NCBI RefSeq assembly: GCF_900445255.1
Contig: NZ_UAPU01000005.1
Span: 817,001-881,000 of the forward strand
DNA length: 64,000 nt
Reading direction: 5' to 3'
Origin: Anaerobiospirillum thomasii
GTDB taxonomy: Bacteria; Pseudomonadota; Gammaproteobacteria; Enterobacterales; Succinivibrionaceae
The notes under the pieces were generated by a model, which saw nothing but the letters and a program-made list of their open reading frames with translations, ran no database searches and had not been told where the DNA came from. A program made the translations under genes and the position numbers. Shown in pieces: positions 54,861-63,838 of this stretch. Position 1 is the first letter of the stretch. Every line of letters starts with the position of its first letter.

Positions 54861-56693
54861 TTAGTCAGATCTGTCCTGCTTTGCAATATTACCAAGAGAT
54901 ACAATCTCGCAGCTTTTTTGATAAAAGCCAATACCTATGCCATAGATTTGCTCATAATAATCTAAATAAGGTGTTGCATAGTTTTTAGACCTAATCTGCT
55001 CTAAAGCCTCGTTTGCAACTTTGATACAGTTTTTTACATGTCCAGTGGCTTTTTTAAACTCCAGGATAACTACTCTTTTATTTTTATAGTCATCAAGAAT
55101 GATATCGCTATAGCCAAGACCTCTTTCGCTCTCATCTAATACCCTTATTCTTTTACTTCTTGCAACATAAACTAAAAGACCCTGCATCAAGCCATGATAG
55201 TATTGCTCTGAGCCTGAGTGTCTTATACTTATATAGGTTGCCAATACTGCATTGATAATAGCCTGAGCCTTGTCAATATCATTGCTCATCAGTGCATCTA
55301 AAAGCTTAAAGCCTTCATCTTTCCAGACATCATTGTCATTAGAATATAAGCAAGAGAATTTGGTCTCAAAGGCTTGCCTTACCTCATAGTTTGGTATTTT
55401 AACGCTTACCATTCCTTTGAGTTTTGAATTTTCATCAAAGGTGACATAGCCTGTTTGCAGCATCATGGTACAAAAGGTATCAAAGCTCATACCTTGTTTA
55501 ATATCAGGATAAACACTAAATTCAGAGAGTTTTATTAAAACTGATTTACCATCCATTAAATCCTGTAGCTTTTGTATATTGTCACCGTCATTAGCCTCTA
55601 TTGAGTTTTTAGTAAACAGAGTGATGATGTCATTGCCAGAGGTGTTGACCCAATAGGCCTCAGGCTCCTCGCTACCATCAGTTACTGATAAACAGTACTC
55701 CATTAAAGACCACGGGCAGTAGACATTCTCATGGCCAAATCTATAGCCGTTATACCACTTTTTAATCTCATCTCTTTTAGACTCTACCCCAAAGTCACAT
55801 AGAATTTTATCGGTTTCCTCCTGTGTAAATCCAAAGAACGAGGAATAGAGCTTAGAGTTAACATTAAAGGTGGTAAAGTTATTAGCATCAGTAAAGACAC
55901 TTTGATGGGCAATTTTTAAACAGCCTGTAATAATGCCCTTATACAGCCAGGCATCAGGATCTTGTTTAAAGGTATTAACACTTATATCACGGATAATAGC
56001 AAGCATTTTCTCATAGTAAGGCTCTTGGGCCACAACAGCCTTTTGCAATGGGACATCATACTCATCTATAAGGATTAAAACTTGTCTGTCATACTCTGTA
56101 TAGAGCATATCAGCTAGTGTTGGTATGAAGGTTCCACAATAGGATATTGCCTTATCAAGCAAAGCATCATTTTTTAATTCACCTTTGTGTTTGAAACAAA
56201 AATTGTAAATGCTTAAAAAAAGATCCTTTTGCGCCTGAGGTATTTTTTTACTATCAGCAAGAAACAGAAAATATTTATACAGCAGTGCTATCTTAGTAAT
56301 AATTTTATCAACGGCATGATGAAAACATAGGCCCTCAACACCTCTAAAGGAGACATAGATAACAGGCAGCTGTCCCATGACCTTATCGCGCAGCTCTTTA
56401 TACTCATCCTGAGAGACTGCAAGATTACGGTCATTGTCTATAAAGAGTTTTTGCTGATAGGTAATATCCCCAGGATTTTTATAGTCAAGCTCACAAAAGG
56501 CCTTTATCATGGACATATTTAAAGTTTTTCCAAAGCGACGGGGTCTTGTAAATAAGGCATTTTCCACCCCTTTAGGACTGTAAAAGAGTGTTTTTAAGAA
56601 TGAGGTTTTATCTACATAATAAGCATTAGACTCAATAAGCTTTTCAAAGCTCTCACAGCCTGGCAATACAGATATCATGTCATTTATGTCCAT
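54861..56693 (-). CDS. AAA-ATPase-like / PD-(D/E)XK nuclease paralogue C
   Basis: This 610-residue member has intact P-loop (RPRRFGKT), Walker B (VLILIDEYD) and nuclease motifs (GLGYSDIIL, ILEFKKA). The N-terminal half is almost identical to copy F (start MDINDMISVLPGC, variable block FHHAVDKIITKIALL). From residue about 383 the second type of block begins (KSVLIKLSEFSVYPDIKQG), shared with D, E and F. The C-terminus follows the E type (VARSKRIRVLDESERGLG). It is the innermost gene of the right array, in opposite orientation to copy B across the 10-kb interior. Confidence 0.92.
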   Translation of the reverse strand: MDINDMISVLPGCESFEKLIESNAYYVDKTSFLKTLFYSPKGVENALFTRPRRFGKTLNMSMIKAFCELDYKNPGDITYQQKLFIDNDRNLAVSQDEYKELRDKVMGQLPVIYVSFRGVEGLCFHHAVDKIITKIALLYKYFLFLADSKKIPQAQKDLFLSIYNFCFKHKGELKNDALLDKAISYCGTFIPTLADMLYTEYDRQVLILIDEYDVPLQKAVVAQEPYYEKMLAIIRDISVNTFKQDPDAWLYKGIITGCLKIAHQSVFTDANNFTTFNVNSKLYSSFFGFTQEETDKILCDFGVESKRDEIKKWYNGYRFGHENVYCPWSLMEYCLSVTDGSEEPEAYWVNTSGNDIITLFTKNSIEANDGDNIQKLQDLMDGKSVLIKLSEFSVYPDIKQGMSFDTFCTMMLQTGYVTFDENSKLKGMVSVKIPNYEVRQAFETKFSCLYSNDNDVWKDEGFKLLDALMSNDIDKAQAIINAVLATYISIRHSGSEQYYHGLMQGLLVYVARSKRIRVLDESERGLGYSDIILDDYKNKRVVILEFKKATGHVKNCIKVANEALEQIRSKNYATPYLDYYEQIYGIGIGFYQKSCEIVSLGNIAKQDRSD

Positions 56694-56869
56694 AATAAAA
56701 ACCTTTAATGTTCCTAGAAATATGTGGTGCTTTGTATAGTACTTGTATGACTTTTTGAGTATCCATCTGAGTATTTTTTTCCTATGATACTAGCATTCTG
56801 GATAAATTAGAAACTGACACTTAGGTAGTGTATTGTGTCACATGATACCCATCTTACATACAGCACTTT
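56694..56869 (-). repeat. Spacer D-C, identical to spacer A-B
   Basis: The 176-base spacer upstream of copy C is the exact reverse complement of 42619-42794 as read by eye. It includes the GTGTCA/TGACAC inverted repeat and the ATGCTAGTATCAT element. Such identity in non-coding DNA suggests recent duplication or gene conversion. Confidence 0.85.
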
Positions 56870-58705
56870 TTAGTTAGCTCTGTCCTGCTTTGCAATATTA
56901 CCAAGAGATACAATCTCGCAGCCTTTTTGATAAAAGCCAATACCAATGCCATAGATTTGCTCATAATAATCTAAATAAGTTGCCGCATAGTTTTTAGCCC
57001 TGATCTGCTCTAAAGCCTCGTTTGCAACTTTGATACAGTTTTTTACATGTTCAGTGGCTTTTTTAAACTCCAGGATAACTACTCTTTTGTTTTTATAGTC
57101 ATCAAGAATGATATCGCTATAGCCAAGGCCTCTTTCGCTCTCATCTAATACCCTTATTCTTTTACTACTAGCAACATAAACTAAAAGACCCTGCATCAAG
57201 CCATGATAGTATTGCTCTGAGCCTGAGTGTCTTATACTTATATAGGTATCAAGAACAAAGTTTATAATCTTCTGAGCCTTAATAATATCATTATGCAAAA
57301 GCGCATCTAAAAGCTTAAAGCCCTCATCTTTCCAGCTATCATTATCATTTGAATAAAAGTAAGAGAATTTGGTCTCAAAGGCCTGCCTTACCTCATAGTT
57401 TGGTATTTTAACGCTGACCATTCCTTTGAGTTTTGAATTTTCATCAAAGGTGACATAGCCTGTTTGCAGCATCATGGTACAAAAGGTATCAAAGCTCATA
57501 CCTTGTTTAATATCAGGATAAACACTAAATTCAGAGAGTTTTATTAAAACTGATTTACCATCCATTAAATCCTGTAGCTTTTGTATATTGTCAGCATCAT
57601 TAGCCTTAATTGAGTTTTTAGTAAACAGTGTAATAATGTCATTGCCTGAGGTGTTGACCCAGAAGGCCTCAGGCTCATTGCTGCCGTTGCGTTTTGATGC
57701 GGCGCAGTACTCCATTAAAGACCATGAGCAGTAGACATAATCATCTCCAAATCTATAGCCGTTATACCACTTTTTAATCTCATCTCTTTTAGACTCTACA
57801 CCAAAGTCACTGATGATTTTATCAGTCTGCTCCTGCGTAAAGCCAAAGAATGTAGTGTAACTCTCATCGTTGACATTAAAAGTGGTAAAGTTATTAGCAT
57901 CAGTAAAGACACTTTGATGAGCAATTTTTAAACAGCCAGTGACAATGCCCTTATACAGCCATGGATTACCCTGCTGTTTAAAGACAGATATGCTTATACT
58001 TCTTATGATGGAGAGCATTTCATCATAGTAAGGCTCTTTAGCCACTACAGCCTTTTGCAATGGCACATCATACTCATCTATAAGAATTAATACCTGTCTT
58101 TTAAATTCTTTATGTAAAAGAAATGCAAGAATTCTTATAAAAGATTTACAGCAAGAAACAGCTTTATTTAAGCTTCTACTCTCATCAAGATTATTTATTT
58201 CATCTGTGCAAACATTATAGATATTTATAAAACGCCTTTTGTCGTTATCTGAGAGTATGCTACTTTCTTGTAAAAATAAGAAGTTATCATAAACTTCATA
58301 TATTATATTCAAAAACTCCTCTATTGCCTCTTTAAAACAAAGGCCTGCAATACCTTTAAAAGAGACATAGATAACAGGCAGCTGTCCCATGACCTTATCA
58401 CGCAGCTCTTTGTAATCATCCTGAGCTACAGCAAGATTACGGCCATTGTCTATAAAGAGTTTTTGCTGATAGGTAATATCCCCAGGATTTTTATAGTCAA
58501 GCTCACAAAAGGCCTTAATCATGGACATATTTAAGGTTTTTCCAAAGCGACGGGGTCTTGTGAATAAGGCATTTTCAACCTCATCAGAGCTTTCAAGGAG
58601 ATTTTTTAAGTATGAGGTTTTATCTACATAATAAGCATTAGATTCAATAAGCTTTTCAAAGCTCTCACAGCCTGGCAATACTTTTGGTTTTGCGTGTGTG
58701 TCCAT
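56870..58705 (-). CDS. AAA-ATPase-like / PD-(D/E)XK nuclease paralogue D
   Basis: This 611-residue member has the family motifs intact. Its variable block (residues about 122-203, FKEAIEEFLNIIYEVYDNF) is found in no other copy of the window. It also differs near residues 225-250 (SIIRSISISVFKQQGNPWLY instead of the DISVNTFKQDPDAWLY form). The N-terminus is a blend: MDTHAKPKV of A type with CESFEKL of C type. The 380-470 block is the C/E/F type, and the last 60 residues, ending KQDRAN, match copy A. It is the most distinctive mosaic of the set. Confidence 0.92.
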   Translation of the reverse strand: MDTHAKPKVLPGCESFEKLIESNAYYVDKTSYLKNLLESSDEVENALFTRPRRFGKTLNMSMIKAFCELDYKNPGDITYQQKLFIDNGRNLAVAQDDYKELRDKVMGQLPVIYVSFKGIAGLCFKEAIEEFLNIIYEVYDNFLFLQESSILSDNDKRRFINIYNVCTDEINNLDESRSLNKAVSCCKSFIRILAFLLHKEFKRQVLILIDEYDVPLQKAVVAKEPYYDEMLSIIRSISISVFKQQGNPWLYKGIVTGCLKIAHQSVFTDANNFTTFNVNDESYTTFFGFTQEQTDKIISDFGVESKRDEIKKWYNGYRFGDDYVYCSWSLMEYCAASKRNGSNEPEAFWVNTSGNDIITLFTKNSIKANDADNIQKLQDLMDGKSVLIKLSEFSVYPDIKQGMSFDTFCTMMLQTGYVTFDENSKLKGMVSVKIPNYEVRQAFETKFSYFYSNDNDSWKDEGFKLLDALLHNDIIKAQKIINFVLDTYISIRHSGSEQYYHGLMQGLLVYVASSKRIRVLDESERGLGYSDIILDDYKNKRVVILEFKKATEHVKNCIKVANEALEQIRAKNYAATYLDYYEQIYGIGIGFYQKGCEIVSLGNIAKQDRAN

Positions 58706-58882
58706 AATAAAAACCTTTAATCTTCCAAGAAATATGTGGTGCCTTTGTATAGAACTTGTATGACTTTTTGAGTATCCATCTGAGTATTTTTTCCTATGAT
58801 ACTAGCATTCTTGATAAATCAGAATACTGACACTTAGGTAGTGTATGGTGTCATATAATACCTATCTTACATCCAATACTTT
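58706..58882 (-). repeat. Spacer E-D of the right array
   Basis: A 177-base spacer that reads identically to 60719-60895. It differs at scattered bases from the A-B and D-C spacers, but keeps the GTGTCA/TGACAC inverted repeat and ATGCTAGTATCAT. Confidence 0.85.
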
Positions 58883-60718
58883 TTAGTCAGATCTGACCTG
58901 CTTTGCAATATTACCAAGAGATACAATCTCGCAGCTTTTTTGATAAAAGCCAATACCTATGCCATAGATTTGCTCATAATAATCTAAATAAGGTGTTGCA
59001 TAGTTTTTAGCCCTAATCTGCTCTAAAGCCTCGTTTGCAACTTTGATACAGTTTTTTACATGTCCAGTGGCTTTTTTAAACTCCAGGATAACTACTCTTT
59101 TGTTTTTATAGTCATCAAGAATGATATCGCTATAGCCAAGGCCTCTTTCGCTCTCATCTAATACCCTTATTCTTTTACTTCTTGCAACATAAACTAAAAG
59201 ACCCTGCATCAAGCCATGATAGTATTGCTCTGAGCCTGAGTGTCTTATACTTATATAGGTTGCCAATACTGCATTGATAATATCCTGAGCCATGTCAATA
59301 TCATTGCTCATCATTGCATCTAAAAGCTTAAAGCCTTCATCTTTCCAGACATCATTGTCATTAGAATATAAGCAAGAGAATTTGGTCTCAAAGGCTTGCC
59401 TTACCTCATGGTTTGGTATTTTAACGCTTACCATTCCTTTGAGTTTTGAATTTTCATCAAAGGTGACATAGCCTGTTTGCAGCATCATGGTACAAAAGGT
59501 ATCAAAGCTCATACCTTGTTTAATATCAGGATAAACACTAAATTCAGAGAGTTTTATTAAAACTGATTTACCATCCATTAAATCCTGTAGCTTTTGTATA
59601 TTGTCACCGTCATTAGCCTCTATTGAGTTTTTAGTAAACAGAGTAATAATGTCATTGCCTGAGGTGTTGACCCAGAAGGCCTCAGGCTCATTGCTGCCGT
59701 TGCGTTTTGATGCGGCGCAGTACTCCATTAAAGACCATGGGCAGTAGACATAATCATCTCCAAATCTATAGCCGTTATACCACTTTTTAATCTCATCTCT
59801 TTTAGACTCTACCCCAAAGTCACATAGAATTTTATCAGTCTGCTCCTGCGTAAAGCCAAAGAATGAGGAATAGAGCTTAGAGTTGACATTAAAGGTTGTA
59901 AAGTTATTAGCATCAGTAAAGACACTTTGATGGGCAATTTTTAAGCAGCCTGTAATAATGCCCTTATACAGCCAGGCATCAGGATCTTGTTTAAAGGTAT
60001 TAACACTTATATCACGGATAATGGCAAGCATTTTATTATAGTAAGGCTTCTCAGCCACAACTGCCTTTTGCAATGGCACATCATACTCATCTATAAGGAT
60101 TAAAACCTTTGTGCCATAGGCAAGGTATAACATTTTTGCAAGATTGGGTATAAAAAGACCACAATAAGTTACAGCATCATTGAGTTTTGTTAAATCTGCT
60201 GATAGATTAAGGTTATTTGCGCAAAAATCGAATATAGTGGAAAAAATATTTTTTCTGTTATCTGATATTTTGGGATTATCAAGCAAAAAGGCAAATGCTT
60301 CATATAAGTTGAAAATCTTAATTACTAATTTTTCAACAGCCTCATAAAAGCAAGAGCCCTCAACACCTCTAAAGGAGACATAGATAACAGGCAGCTGTCC
60401 CATAACCTTAGCACGCAGCTCTTTGTACTCATCCTGAGCTACAGCAAGATTACGGCCATTGTCTATAAAGAGCTTTTGCTGATAGGTTGTATCCCCAGGA
60501 TTTTTATAGTCAAGCTCACAAAAGGCCTTAATCATGGACATATTTAAGGTTTTGCCAAAGCGACGGGGTCTTGTGAATAAGGCATTTTCAACCTCATCAG
60601 AGCTTTCAAGGAGATTTTTTAAGTATGAGGTTTTATCTACATAATAAGCATTAGATTCAATAAGCTTTCCAAAGATCTCACATCCTGGTAATACTTTTGG
60701 CTTTGCGTGTGTGTCCAT
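58883..60718 (-). CDS. AAA-ATPase-like / PD-(D/E)XK nuclease paralogue E
   Basis: A 611-residue member with complete motifs. Its first 205 residues match copy A almost exactly, including the variable block FYEAVEKLVIKIFNLYEAF and the following CANNLNLSADLTKLND, even at the DNA level. Its second half, from about residue 365, matches copies C and F (KSVLIKLSEFSVYPDIKQG, VARSKRIRVLDESERG). It is the clearest hybrid: left-array front, right-array back. It ends KQVRSD like copy F. Confidence 0.92.
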   Translation of the reverse strand: MDTHAKPKVLPGCEIFGKLIESNAYYVDKTSYLKNLLESSDEVENALFTRPRRFGKTLNMSMIKAFCELDYKNPGDTTYQQKLFIDNGRNLAVAQDEYKELRAKVMGQLPVIYVSFRGVEGSCFYEAVEKLVIKIFNLYEAFAFLLDNPKISDNRKNIFSTIFDFCANNLNLSADLTKLNDAVTYCGLFIPNLAKMLYLAYGTKVLILIDEYDVPLQKAVVAEKPYYNKMLAIIRDISVNTFKQDPDAWLYKGIITGCLKIAHQSVFTDANNFTTFNVNSKLYSSFFGFTQEQTDKILCDFGVESKRDEIKKWYNGYRFGDDYVYCPWSLMEYCAASKRNGSNEPEAFWVNTSGNDIITLFTKNSIEANDGDNIQKLQDLMDGKSVLIKLSEFSVYPDIKQGMSFDTFCTMMLQTGYVTFDENSKLKGMVSVKIPNHEVRQAFETKFSCLYSNDNDVWKDEGFKLLDAMMSNDIDMAQDIINAVLATYISIRHSGSEQYYHGLMQGLLVYVARSKRIRVLDESERGLGYSDIILDDYKNKRVVILEFKKATGHVKNCIKVANEALEQIRAKNYATPYLDYYEQIYGIGIGFYQKSCEIVSLGNIAKQVRSD

Positions 60719-60895
60719 AATAAAAACCTTTAATCTTCCAAGAAATATGTGGTGCCTTTGTATAGAACTTGTATGACTTTTTGAGTATCCATCTGAGTAT
60801 TTTTTCCTATGATACTAGCATTCTTGATAAATCAGAATACTGACACTTAGGTAGTGTATGGTGTCATATAATACCTATCTTACATCCAATACTTT
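60719..60895 (-). repeat. Spacer F-E of the right array
   Basis: A 177-base spacer identical by eye to 58706-58882, again with the inverted repeat and the putative promoter element in the direction of copy E. Confidence 0.85.
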
Positions 60896-62725
60896 TTAGT
60901 CAGATCTGACCTGCTTTGCAATATTACCAAGAGATGCTATCTCACAGTATTTTCTACAAAAGCCAATACCTATGCCGTATACCTGTGTATACTGCGTATC
61001 AAAAAGATCTGTATATCTTTTTTTTATAATCTGCTCTGTAGCCTCATTAGCTGTCCTAAGGCATAGATCTTCATCGCCAGCGCGCTTAAACTCCAGGATT
61101 ACAGCTCTTTTATGCATAAAATCTTTAAGTATAATATCGCTATAGCCAATACCGCTTTCAGACTCATCTAGTACCTTAACTCTCTTCTTTTGTGCAGCGG
61201 TTAGTAAAAGACCCTGCATCAAGCCATGATAGTATTGCTCTGAGCCTGAGTGTCTTATACTTATATATGTTGCCAATACTGCATTGATAATAGCCTGAGC
61301 CATGTCAATATCATTGCTCATCATTGCATCTAAAAGCTTAAAGCCTTCATCTTTCCAGACATCATTGTCATTAGAATATAAGCAAGAGAATTTGGTCTCA
61401 AAGGCTTGCCTTACCTCATGGTTTGGTATTTTAACGCTTACCATTCCTTTGAGTTTTGAATTTTCATCAAAGGTGACATAGCCTGTTTGCAGCATCATGG
61501 TACAAAAGGTATCAAAGCTCATACCTTGTTTAATATCAGGATAAACACTAAATTCAGAGAGTTTTATTAAAACTGATTTACCATCCATTAAATCCTGTAG
61601 CTTTTGTATATTGTCAGCATCATTAGCCTCTATTGAGTTTTTAGTAAACAGAGTAATAATGTCATTGCCAGAGGTGTTGACCCAATAGGCCTCAGGCTCC
61701 TCGCTACCATCAGTTACTGATAAACAGTACTCCATTAAAGACCATGGGCAGTAGACATTCTCATGGCCAAATCTATAGCCGTTATACCACTTTTTAATCT
61801 CATCTCTTTTAGACTCTACCCCAAAGTCACATAGAATTTTATCGGTTTCCTCCTGTGTAAATCCAAAGAACGAGGAATAGAGCTTAGAGTTAACATTAAA
61901 GGTGGTAAAGTTATTAGCATCAGTAAAGACACTTTGATGGGCAATTTTTAAACAGCCTGTAATAATGCCCTTATACAGCCAGGCATCAGGATCTTGTTTA
62001 AAGGTATTAACACTTATATCACGGATAATAGCAAGCATTTTCTCATAGTAAGGCTCTTGGGCCACAACAGCCTTTTGCAATGGGACATCATACTCATCTA
62101 TAAGGATTAAAACTTGTCTGTCATACTCTGTATAGAGCATATCAGCTAGTGTTGGTATGAAGGTTCCACAATAGGATATTGCCTTATCAAGCAAAGCATC
62201 ATTTTTTAATTCACCTTTGTGTTTGAAACAAAAATTGTAAATGCTTAAAAAAAGATCCTTTTGCGCCTGAGGTATTTTTTTACTATCAGCAAGAAACAGA
62301 AAATATTTATACAGCAGTGCTATCTTAGTAATAATTTTATCAACGGCATGATGAAAACATAGGCCCTCAACACCTCTAAAGGAGACATAGATAACAGGCA
62401 GCTGTCCCATGACCTTATCGCGCAGCTCTTTATACTCATCCTGAGAGACTGCAAGATTACGGTCATTGTCTATAAAGAGTTTTTGCTGATAGGTAATATC
62501 CCCAGGATTTTTATAGTCAAGCTCACAAAAGGCCTTTATCATGGACATATTTAAAGTTTTTCCAAAGCGACGGGGTCTTGTAAATAAGGCATTTTCCACC
62601 CCTTTAGGACTGTAAAAGAGTGTTTTTAAGAATGAGGTTTTATCTACATAATAAGCATTAGACTCAATAAGCTTTTCAAAGCTCTCACAGCCTGGCAATA
62701 CAGATATCATGTCATTTATGTCCAT
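60896..62725 (-). CDS. AAA-ATPase-like / PD-(D/E)XK nuclease paralogue F
   Basis: This 609-residue member shares its N-terminal half with copy C almost base for base (61900-62720 against 55880-56690) and its 380-500 block with C and E. From about residue 505 the nuclease domain is different: AAQKKRVKVLDESESGIG, then AVILEFKRAGDEDLC and a tail ending with CRKYCEIASLG. The catalytic pattern YSDIIL and EFK is kept. It is thus the only copy in the window with this nuclease type. It is the first gene of the right array, upstream of which lies the flank shared with copy A. Confidence 0.92.
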   Translation of the reverse strand: MDINDMISVLPGCESFEKLIESNAYYVDKTSFLKTLFYSPKGVENALFTRPRRFGKTLNMSMIKAFCELDYKNPGDITYQQKLFIDNDRNLAVSQDEYKELRDKVMGQLPVIYVSFRGVEGLCFHHAVDKIITKIALLYKYFLFLADSKKIPQAQKDLFLSIYNFCFKHKGELKNDALLDKAISYCGTFIPTLADMLYTEYDRQVLILIDEYDVPLQKAVVAQEPYYEKMLAIIRDISVNTFKQDPDAWLYKGIITGCLKIAHQSVFTDANNFTTFNVNSKLYSSFFGFTQEETDKILCDFGVESKRDEIKKWYNGYRFGHENVYCPWSLMEYCLSVTDGSEEPEAYWVNTSGNDIITLFTKNSIEANDADNIQKLQDLMDGKSVLIKLSEFSVYPDIKQGMSFDTFCTMMLQTGYVTFDENSKLKGMVSVKIPNHEVRQAFETKFSCLYSNDNDVWKDEGFKLLDAMMSNDIDMAQAIINAVLATYISIRHSGSEQYYHGLMQGLLLTAAQKKRVKVLDESESGIGYSDIILKDFMHKRAVILEFKRAGDEDLCLRTANEATEQIIKKRYTDLFDTQYTQVYGIGIGFCRKYCEIASLGNIAKQVRSD

Positions 62726-62886
62726 AATAAAAACCTTTAATGTTCCTAAAAATATGTGGTGCTTTGTATTGTACTTTTATGACTTTTTGTGCATACATCT
62801 GAGCGTTTTATTTCTATGATACTAGCATTCTTGATAAATTAGAATACATACTGTCAATGCTTGTAAATGTAGCTCACAAGAGCCCT
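62726..62886 (-). promoter_or_regulatory. Upstream region of paralogue F, shared with paralogue A
   Basis: The left part (62726-62830) resembles the family spacers; the right part (62815-62886) matches the reverse complement of 40628-40706 upstream of copy A, and not the internal spacers. Both array ends therefore have the same leader. Homology stops near 62886, where sequence preceding the IS66-type element begins. Confidence 0.5.
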
Positions 62887-63009
62887 GTCTCCTACATAAT
62901 TTATCTATAATATGATTTAACTACACAAGTTGTTAGTAACTAGAAACTATTAGGACCCTTTAAAAAGTCGCTGATCTATATAGAATATTTCCAAAACGGA
63001 GGAGACTAT

Positions 63010-63822
63010 ATGGATCGCCCAAATTTAAAATCTGTAAATAATCTTTCTGAAGAAGAACGTAAGGCTCTTACTAACGATTTGATTCAGACCAAGCTTTGCT
63101 CTTATCAATTAAGCCATAAGTATGGTATGGCCACTCAGCGTAGCATTTTAATTTTCGCCCGAGAGATCTTAGGTGATCTGTTTGAAAGTCGCGAGCAACT
63201 GGCCTTGATAACATTGCTTAAAGAAATATACCGTCTGGTGAAGGACGGAAGAGGATTAGCATATATTTGTAAAAAGTTTGGTATTTCAAATCACTTCGGT
63301 TATAAAATCATAAGACAGTTTTCACATCCTACCACAAAATATTGTATTGAGAATGGTACGCTGCTTAAGTCTGCCGATGGCATGTATCTGCCAACACTAA
63401 TACTTCATTATAACAATGATATTCCACAGAACAATAAAGAGCATGAGCTGGCAGATACCCAAGGCAGTTATGTCTGCTCTGAAAAGTTAAAGCCATTTAG
63501 TTTTATAGATGTAATTGATGATGCTCAGTCAGAGGCCACACCCTTAGCAGATACAACACTACCAGCTGAAGCTCTGCCTTCACATGATATGGCAGGTTCA
63601 TCAACCATGTCGGTGGCTTTAAGAAGTCAAACAGAGGAAGAAGACGGCGTCAAATCGGTTCCTGCGCTTATAAATCAGGATGGTGTAACCCACTCAGATA
63701 CTAAATCAAATCATTTGATAAAAGTAAATATGGGCACTATCTCTTTTGAATACTGCAGTGTAGCTGAGCCAGAGCTATCTATAGCAAAACTTATAAGTCA
63801 TATTGGCATAAATCAGGCGTGA
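63010..63822 (+). CDS. IS66-type TnpA-like protein, long form
   Basis: The 270-residue protein has a helix-turn-helix N-terminal part (about 25-110) with the repeated pattern CSYQLSHKYGMATQRS and LAYICKKFGISNHFGYK, as in transposase OrfA proteins. A low-complexity middle (about 145-230) follows, then a C-terminal KVNMGTISFEYCSVAEPEL that resembles the end of IS66 TnpA (a G-x-I-x-h-x pattern before the final helix). Usual IS66 TnpA is about 130 residues, so the linker makes this one long. GGAGGAG precedes the ATG. The TnpB-like gene follows 16 bases later. Confidence 0.68.
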   Translation: MDRPNLKSVNNLSEEERKALTNDLIQTKLCSYQLSHKYGMATQRSILIFAREILGDLFESREQLALITLLKEIYRLVKDGRGLAYICKKFGISNHFGYKIIRQFSHPTTKYCIENGTLLKSADGMYLPTLILHYNNDIPQNNKEHELADTQGSYVCSEKLKPFSFIDVIDDAQSEATPLADTTLPAEALPSHDMAGSSTMSVALRSQTEEEDGVKSVPALINQDGVTHSDTKSNHLIKVNMGTISFEYCSVAEPELSIAKLISHIGINQA

Positions 63823-63838
63823 GCTTAGGAGATAGATA

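Noticed and set aside
40783-62725. CRISPR array or simple tandem repeat
   Set aside because: The repeated units are 1.8-kb genes with 176-177 base spacers that contain promoter-like elements, not short direct repeats with unique spacers.
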